From an uncultured Ruegeria sp. (GTDB lineage: Bacteria > Pseudomonadota > Alphaproteobacteria > Rhodobacterales > Rhodobacteraceae): a DNA stretch of 54,830 nucleotides. The position numbers and the translations under genes are program-made. Position 1 is the stretch's first letter, and each line of letters begins with the position of its first letter. The stretch spans positions 1 to 54,830 of the forward strand of contig NZ_CANMFF010000023.1 in assembly GCF_947497005.1 (NCBI RefSeq), given 5' to 3'. Shown one piece after another: positions 51,377 to 54,830 of the stretch. Under the pieces are notes generated by a model. It had not been told where the DNA came from and did no database searches. It saw only the letters and a list, made by a program, of their open reading frames with translations.

Positions 51377-51727
51377 ATGATATTGATCGTCGATATATTG
51401 AAATATGCAATAGGGCTTTGGCTTCTCGTGTTGGGTCTACTTGTTGTCAACCGTGTCTTGCTTACCCGAGGCTCAATGTCGGGCCTTTTGACAACTAGCG
51501 GAAAGCGCACCGAGCCTGAGCGCGTCACCTTGTTGTTATTTACCATTGGGTTTGCGCTTTATTACTTTTTGACCACCGCCACGACGCCTATTGATCAACT
51601 CCCGGGTGGTCTCGAAAACCCTTCCTTGCCCGATGTTTCACCTGAGACTTTGGTCGCTCTGTTTGGGGTCCAATCTACGTTCCTCATCGGAAAGATCCTG
51701 AGACAAATAGGACTGAACCTACCATGA
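51377..51727 (+). CDS. Small membrane protein A
   Basis: I do not recognise this 116-residue protein (from ATG 51377). It has an N-terminal membrane helix (IGLWLLVLGLLVVNRVLL), a second hydrophobic segment (LLLFTIGFALYYFL) and a C-terminal part LPDVSPETLVALFGVQSTFL, GK. An earlier ATG at 51326 is in frame but has no better ribosome site. It overlaps the next gene by 4 bp. Its C-terminal pattern resembles that of the next gene. Confidence 0.6.
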   Translation: MILIVDILKYAIGLWLLVLGLLVVNRVLLTRGSMSGLLTTSGKRTEPERVTLLLFTIGFALYYFLTTATTPIDQLPGGLENPSLPDVSPETLVALFGVQSTFLIGKILRQIGLNLP

Positions 51728-52224
51728 ACAAAGCTATTCTTTTCGTACTCTTCGCCGTCGGGGCTTTCTTTTTAATACTCACTTTTGCGGTGCATTATGA
51801 GCTCATTCAAGCGCACGACATATCAATAATTGGGTTTGCTGCATTTGGATCAATTATCGTTTTGTTTGCAGCAGCGGTTCTCTATCAAATTGGAACTGGC
51901 AACATTCCGCTAAATGGCATTATCTCTGAGCCGGATGACGGCGCGAAACGAGAAGGGAAACCGAAGGCCTCGCTGTCGCGCTTTCAGTTTCTGATCTTCA
52001 CTTTTGTTGTTGCAGGTCTTTTCTTGATGCTTTCCATTGAGGCTGGTCGTCTGGTGGATATCCCAACGAACGTTTTGGTTCTTATCGGTCTTTCTGGCAC
52101 GGGGTTCCTGGCAGGGAAAGCCATCAGCAAAACGGGGGACGAGACCGCCGCTGACAACGATAAAAGTAGTAATTCAAACACCGACAAAGCGTCCGAAACA
52201 TCTAAAGAGACGGATGAAAAGTGA
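51724..52224 (+). CDS. Small membrane protein B
   Basis: I do not recognise this 166-residue protein. It has about four membrane helices (two in AILFVLFAVGAFFLILTF and IIGFAAFGSIIVLFAAAVLY, then RFQFLIFTFVVAGLFLMLSI and a last one near NVLVLIGLSGTGFLAGK) and a polar Ser/Lys/Glu-rich tail. The final part, P-x-N-V-L-V-L-x-G-L-S-x-x-x-F-L-x-G-K, has the same layout as the end of the previous protein. Start and stop overlaps with both neighbours show a coupled operon with the nuclease. Confidence 0.6.
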   Translation: MNKAILFVLFAVGAFFLILTFAVHYELIQAHDISIIGFAAFGSIIVLFAAAVLYQIGTGNIPLNGIISEPDDGAKREGKPKASLSRFQFLIFTFVVAGLFLMLSIEAGRLVDIPTNVLVLIGLSGTGFLAGKAISKTGDETAADNDKSSNSNTDKASETSKETDEK

Positions 52225-53189
52225 TGCGCAGCCCTGACCTTGCATCTGCCGTCATCGTTTGCCTTCTGGCAAGCGCCCACCCCGCCATCGCTCACACGAC
52301 CGATGGCAAACCCTGTCCGGATGTCGTTGAGATCGACATAAGGCAGGACTTGGAGGGTCGGATTGGCTTACCCATATTCCATGATACAACCGAAGCAGGG
52401 GATAACATCGAAATCCGCTGTGAAGATAGGTTTTGCTATGCTCATAGCGGCTCTACCAAGGCGCCTATTTGGGTTGTTCAGAAAATGACGCGCGCAATTG
52501 CCTGCGGCGACAACACTAGACCAAGCGGGTGGCGAGACGCAGATGTAGAGGGACCAAAGGCAGTTGACGAGGACTACACCCATTCCGGATATGCGCGTGG
52601 GCACAATGCGGCATCTGATGACTTCAAGTCTTCAAGAGAGTGGATGAAGCAAACATTTACCTTTGGGAATTCCGTACCGCAGATTCAAAACGGGTTTAAC
52701 GGCAGCTACTGGCGCTTCCTTGAGGAGGATATCAAACATCTCGCGCTATCGGGGCGGGAACTCTATGTCATAACTGGTCCGATTCCAGTGGCGGACGATG
52801 GCGATCCATTCGAACTCGGGCCTTCAGGTGGGTCGTGCAAGAACACTGTTACGATTGCCGGGTTAAATGATCTCAAGCAACCTGCTATTTGCGGCGGTTC
52901 CAACGGTGGTGGCCCAAAGTCGCGCTGCGAACACGGTGTGGAAGTTCCAGCCGGAATGTTCAAAATCGTGCTGTTTGCCGATACTGGCCGCATGTTCGCG
53001 TATGCGGCATCGAATGTCGATCATCGAAATATCGGAAGAACCTTCGATCACCACGACGATTTTATCGAGACCTGGCGTGTGAGCGTACGATTGATTGAGG
53101 AAGCAACAAGTATAGAATTCTTTCCGATGCTTGACAAACGCCACAACGAAATCGCCAAGAATGGATGCATCGGCACTCCAAGGCACTAG
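52224..53189 (+). CDS. Secreted DNA/RNA non-specific endonuclease (NucA-type)
   Basis: This protein has 321 residues from ATG 52224, whose first base is the last base of the upstream stop. A signal peptide (AVIVCLLASAHPAIAHT) directs export. The beta-beta-alpha-metal nuclease core is seen in DYTHSGYARGHNAASDDF (a DRGH-type motif with Ala in place of Asp; His127 general base) and GNSVPQIQNGFNGSYWRFLE, with the metal-binding Asn and Trp. Six or more cysteines suggest disulphides in the periplasm. It is the last gene of the membrane A/B operon. It may be an effector, a competence or a phosphate-scavenging nuclease. Confidence 0.85.
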   Translation: MRSPDLASAVIVCLLASAHPAIAHTTDGKPCPDVVEIDIRQDLEGRIGLPIFHDTTEAGDNIEIRCEDRFCYAHSGSTKAPIWVVQKMTRAIACGDNTRPSGWRDADVEGPKAVDEDYTHSGYARGHNAASDDFKSSREWMKQTFTFGNSVPQIQNGFNGSYWRFLEEDIKHLALSGRELYVITGPIPVADDGDPFELGPSGGSCKNTVTIAGLNDLKQPAICGGSNGGGPKSRCEHGVEVPAGMFKIVLFADTGRMFAYAASNVDHRNIGRTFDHHDDFIETWRVSVRLIEEATSIEFFPMLDKRHNEIAKNGCIGTPRH

Positions 53190-53479
53190 GCTCCGCACTT
53201 CGTCAACGGGATAGTCTTGATCAAGCGGTTTTGCGCTAAACACTCGATCTGCCGGAGCGGTCTTCTTAGGTCTGCACTTGTCCGTACTGGCTCCTATTGT
53301 GGTCTTTGGTTAACAAGTTTCGATTGGTGGTCGGCGCAGAGCTCGCCAACTTGATGCAGGTTCGATGTAATTCCCTTGTGCTCATCTCATCTGGTCAACT
53401 GTGTCACGATACTGCGCCCCGCAGACGGTACTAGCGGAACTATCATCACGGGCCATATCAGCTATGAGGCCGCTAGGCT
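53190..53479. other. Gene-free stretch after nuclease
   Basis: About 290 bp with no recognised gene or convincing terminator. Confidence 0.35.
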
Positions 53480-53600
53480 CAGGACTCGTAACCAGTAAAT
53501 GACGGGAGCTGCGAGGGCGATTGCGGACAGGAAGACCTTTGGGCACCTGTCGTATCGTGTCGCCACACGTCGCCGGTCTCCGCTGTTTTTTCAGCCGTGA
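53480..53600 (-). pseudogene. IS5-family transposase C-terminal fragment
   Basis: On the minus strand, DRRRVATRYDRCPKVFLSAI, then ALAAPVIYWL matches the end of an IS5-family (IS427-like) transposase. Nothing upstream is left of the element. Confidence 0.65.
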
Positions 53601-53987
53601 AGCACGCCGCCAGTCGGAAACCAATGGGTCCAGAGCCTAATTCCTGGCGTAGGATAAAGGGCTAAGTTAGCTTCGGTCGCACCAACAAAATCAAACTCAT
53701 AGCTCACACTCAAACTTGAAAACGAACGATTTTTCAACGAAATCGCCACTCAACTACCGTTCTCTGCGGCCTGCCTCAATTGGTCGAACGAGCCCTTACC
53801 GGACCTCTAGCACCACTTGGGGCTTCGCTCTTGCAGCAAGTTGCGAACGACACAAACCAGACCTCCGGAACAGTTGAGAATTTTGCTTTAATGGCATGTC
53901 AAGAAGTGCACATTCTCTTGTCAGGTAGTTCCGTTTGATGATCTGAAGCGTTACGATAGGAGTTGAGGCAACAAGCAGGTTAACGTG
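53601..53987. other. Gene-free stretch before SH3 gene
   Basis: About 390 bp without recognisable coding sequence. It should include the promoter of the SH3 gene; no clear motifs were found. Confidence 0.35.
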
Positions 53988-54290
53988 ATGCGAAGTGCAA
54001 TCTTTTTAGTCTTAACGGCAATTCTCCTAGGCGCCATCATCGAAGCTGAACCGGCAGCGGCGGCTTCTCTTGGGCGATACGAAGTTTTTGGCGTTGAAGA
54101 CGGAGACATGCTGAAATTGCGTGCAGGACCCGGAATAGGTTTCAACGTGATCGCGGGTCTTCCAAATGGAACCGCGTTACGAGTTCATAGTTGCGAACAG
54201 ACCGGCAGTACCCGCTGGTGCAGAGTTTCCTTGCAACGCGCGCGTGGGCTAAAGGGATATGTCTCCTGGGCATATTTACGGAAATTCTGA
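53988..54290 (+). CDS. Exported bacterial SH3-domain protein
   Basis: This 100-residue protein has a signal peptide (SAIFLVLTAILLGAIIEAEP, then AAAAS). A bacterial SH3 domain follows: DMLKLRAGPGIGFNVIAGLP, NGTALRVHSCE, RWCRVSLQRARGLKGYVSWA. Such domains bind peptidoglycan or proteins in the periplasm. A GTG at 53985 is an alternative start. It stands alone. Confidence 0.8.
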   Translation: MRSAIFLVLTAILLGAIIEAEPAAAASLGRYEVFGVEDGDMLKLRAGPGIGFNVIAGLPNGTALRVHSCEQTGSTRWCRVSLQRARGLKGYVSWAYLRKF

Positions 54291-54555
54291 TTCAGTAGTG
54301 GTTAATACTGTCGTTTTGGCGACACCAGAAAAATGCTGATGGGAAACTTCCTTTCGGTTTTATTGGAGCTCTCCATATAGAGATTTGATCAGGAACAAGG
54401 GCCACGGAGAGCCCTTAGCAGTCTTTCCTGAGCAATATATTTGCTGCGTCAGCATTTATCAGGGTTGGGACGGGACTACTGGTTGTGATGTACTCAACCT
54501 AGTCCGATCGCCGCTATGGTGTGCAATTGCTGTAATCACGCCGAGGGGCGCAAGC
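54291..54555. other. Intergenic region without recognised gene
   Basis: About 265 bp; a short plus-strand frame starting at 54385 lacks any family likeness and overlaps the real minus-strand frame below, so I do not call it. Confidence 0.35.
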
Positions 54556-54754
54556 TCAAGACGCCTCTTTCTCGCCACTTTCCAGAACGTCAAGCGGTCC
54601 TTCCTTCTCAATAACCTTAATAAGATCCGGCATTTGTTTTCCTACCAAATCATAAATCTTGTCGAAGTGTGATTTTACATCCCGCTTGAGACGATCGAAT
54701 TCATTGATGAGCCTTGTTTGTTCTTCTCGAGTACGATCTTCAAGCGATAACTCG
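54556..54754 (-). pseudogene. C-terminal fragment of an unidentified protein, cut by an IS3-type end
   Basis: The minus strand carries a natural-looking C-terminus: ELSLEDRTREEQTRLINEFD, then VKSHFDKIYDLVGKQMPDLI and EKEGPLDVLESGEKEAS, ending at the stop 54556-54558. It is rich in charged residues, likely helical or coiled-coil. The frame stays open for about 10 codons past the IS end but no start codon is found, so its 5' part was probably lost to the element starting at 54755. I do not recognise the family. Confidence 0.5.
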
Positions 54755-54830
54755 TGACCTGCCCCCCGAAACTTCCCTCGCTCTGATGTAGAGTTTGCTC
54801 AACTTTTCGAAGGAGCAAACGAATGCGAAA
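54755..54830 (+). mobile_element. Left end of a probable IS3-family element (runs off window)
   Basis: TGACCTGCCCCCC at 54755 is a typical IS3-family terminus (TGA..., CCCCC-rich). A ribosome site AAGGAG (54810-54815) precedes an ATG at 54823 that would start the first transposase reading frame (only MRK is visible). The rest lies outside the window. Confidence 0.6.

Noticed and set aside
54385..54672. Plus-strand 95-codon frame near the window end
   Set aside because: No family likeness and it overlaps a more protein-like minus-strand frame.
1..54830. CRISPR arrays, tRNA and rRNA genes
   Set aside because: No regularly spaced repeats and no sequence resembling tRNA or rRNA were found on either strand; the check was by eye only.

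Overview
The window looks like an accessory region of a marine Rhodobacterales (roseobacter-type) alphaproteobacterium. This is inferred from gene content and protein style: PotABCD-type importers, trimethylamine-dehydrogenase-like flavoproteins, non-pyrrolysine MttB homologues, a Rieske oxygenase, several LuxR and LysR regulators, and typical alphaproteobacterial IS families. No rRNA, tRNA or CRISPR array was seen. The region is a mosaic of gene modules separated by decayed insertion sequences.

Bases 1-1.9 kb hold a truncated AraC regulator, a resolvase scrap and a complete IS5-family element. Bases 2.0-12.8 kb form module A: a TetR repressor with a perfect 18-bp palindrome in the divergent promoter, then a tightly overlapping operon with a PotBCAD-type importer, a TMADH-like flavoprotein, a Rieske oxygenase, an MttB-family methyltransferase and a class III aminotransferase that is now a pseudogene with three lesions. 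I infer uptake and stepwise demethylation of a methylated or quaternary amine. After an IS6-family remnant comes module B (13.6-28.6 kb): a second complete importer ending in a good terminator; a minus-strand operon of flavin monooxygenase-like protein, RidA, DUF1028, aldehyde dehydrogenase, LysR and M20 deacetylase; a LuxR-type regulator; an intact class III aminotransferase; and a second TMADH-like enzyme carrying the dimethylamine-dehydrogenase-type Gln60. More IS remnants follow, then module C (29.5-36.1 kb): a GcvA-like LysR, a PuuB-like amine oxidase, a DapA-family aldolase, a second MttB homologue and a winged-helix/TPR regulator.

Bases 36.2-38.5 kb carry a minus-strand operon of methyltransferase, truncated haemoglobin and a class III adenylyl cyclase with a PAS-like N terminus, a plausible two-protein gas or redox sensor. 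Bases 39.7-48.3 kb hold the most unusual system: a LuxR-type regulator divergent from six co-directional genes encoding a catalase-like haem protein, a 673-aa protein (transpeptidase-like, peptidoglycan-binding and lysozyme-like regions), a small protein, a peptidoglycan-binding M15-like peptidase, a second small protein and a 591-aa protein with a peptidoglycan-binding-like segment. None has an evident Sec signal peptide. The block lies between two IS6-family remnants in the same orientation.

Bases 48.5-54.8 kb are an apparently AT-richer, decaying island: a trypsin-like protease gene split by an IS200/IS605 element, a broken lipase-like gene, two small membrane proteins co-transcribed with a secreted NucA-type endonuclease, an IS5 scrap, an exported SH3 protein, and the left end of a probable IS3 element that cuts an unidentified gene.
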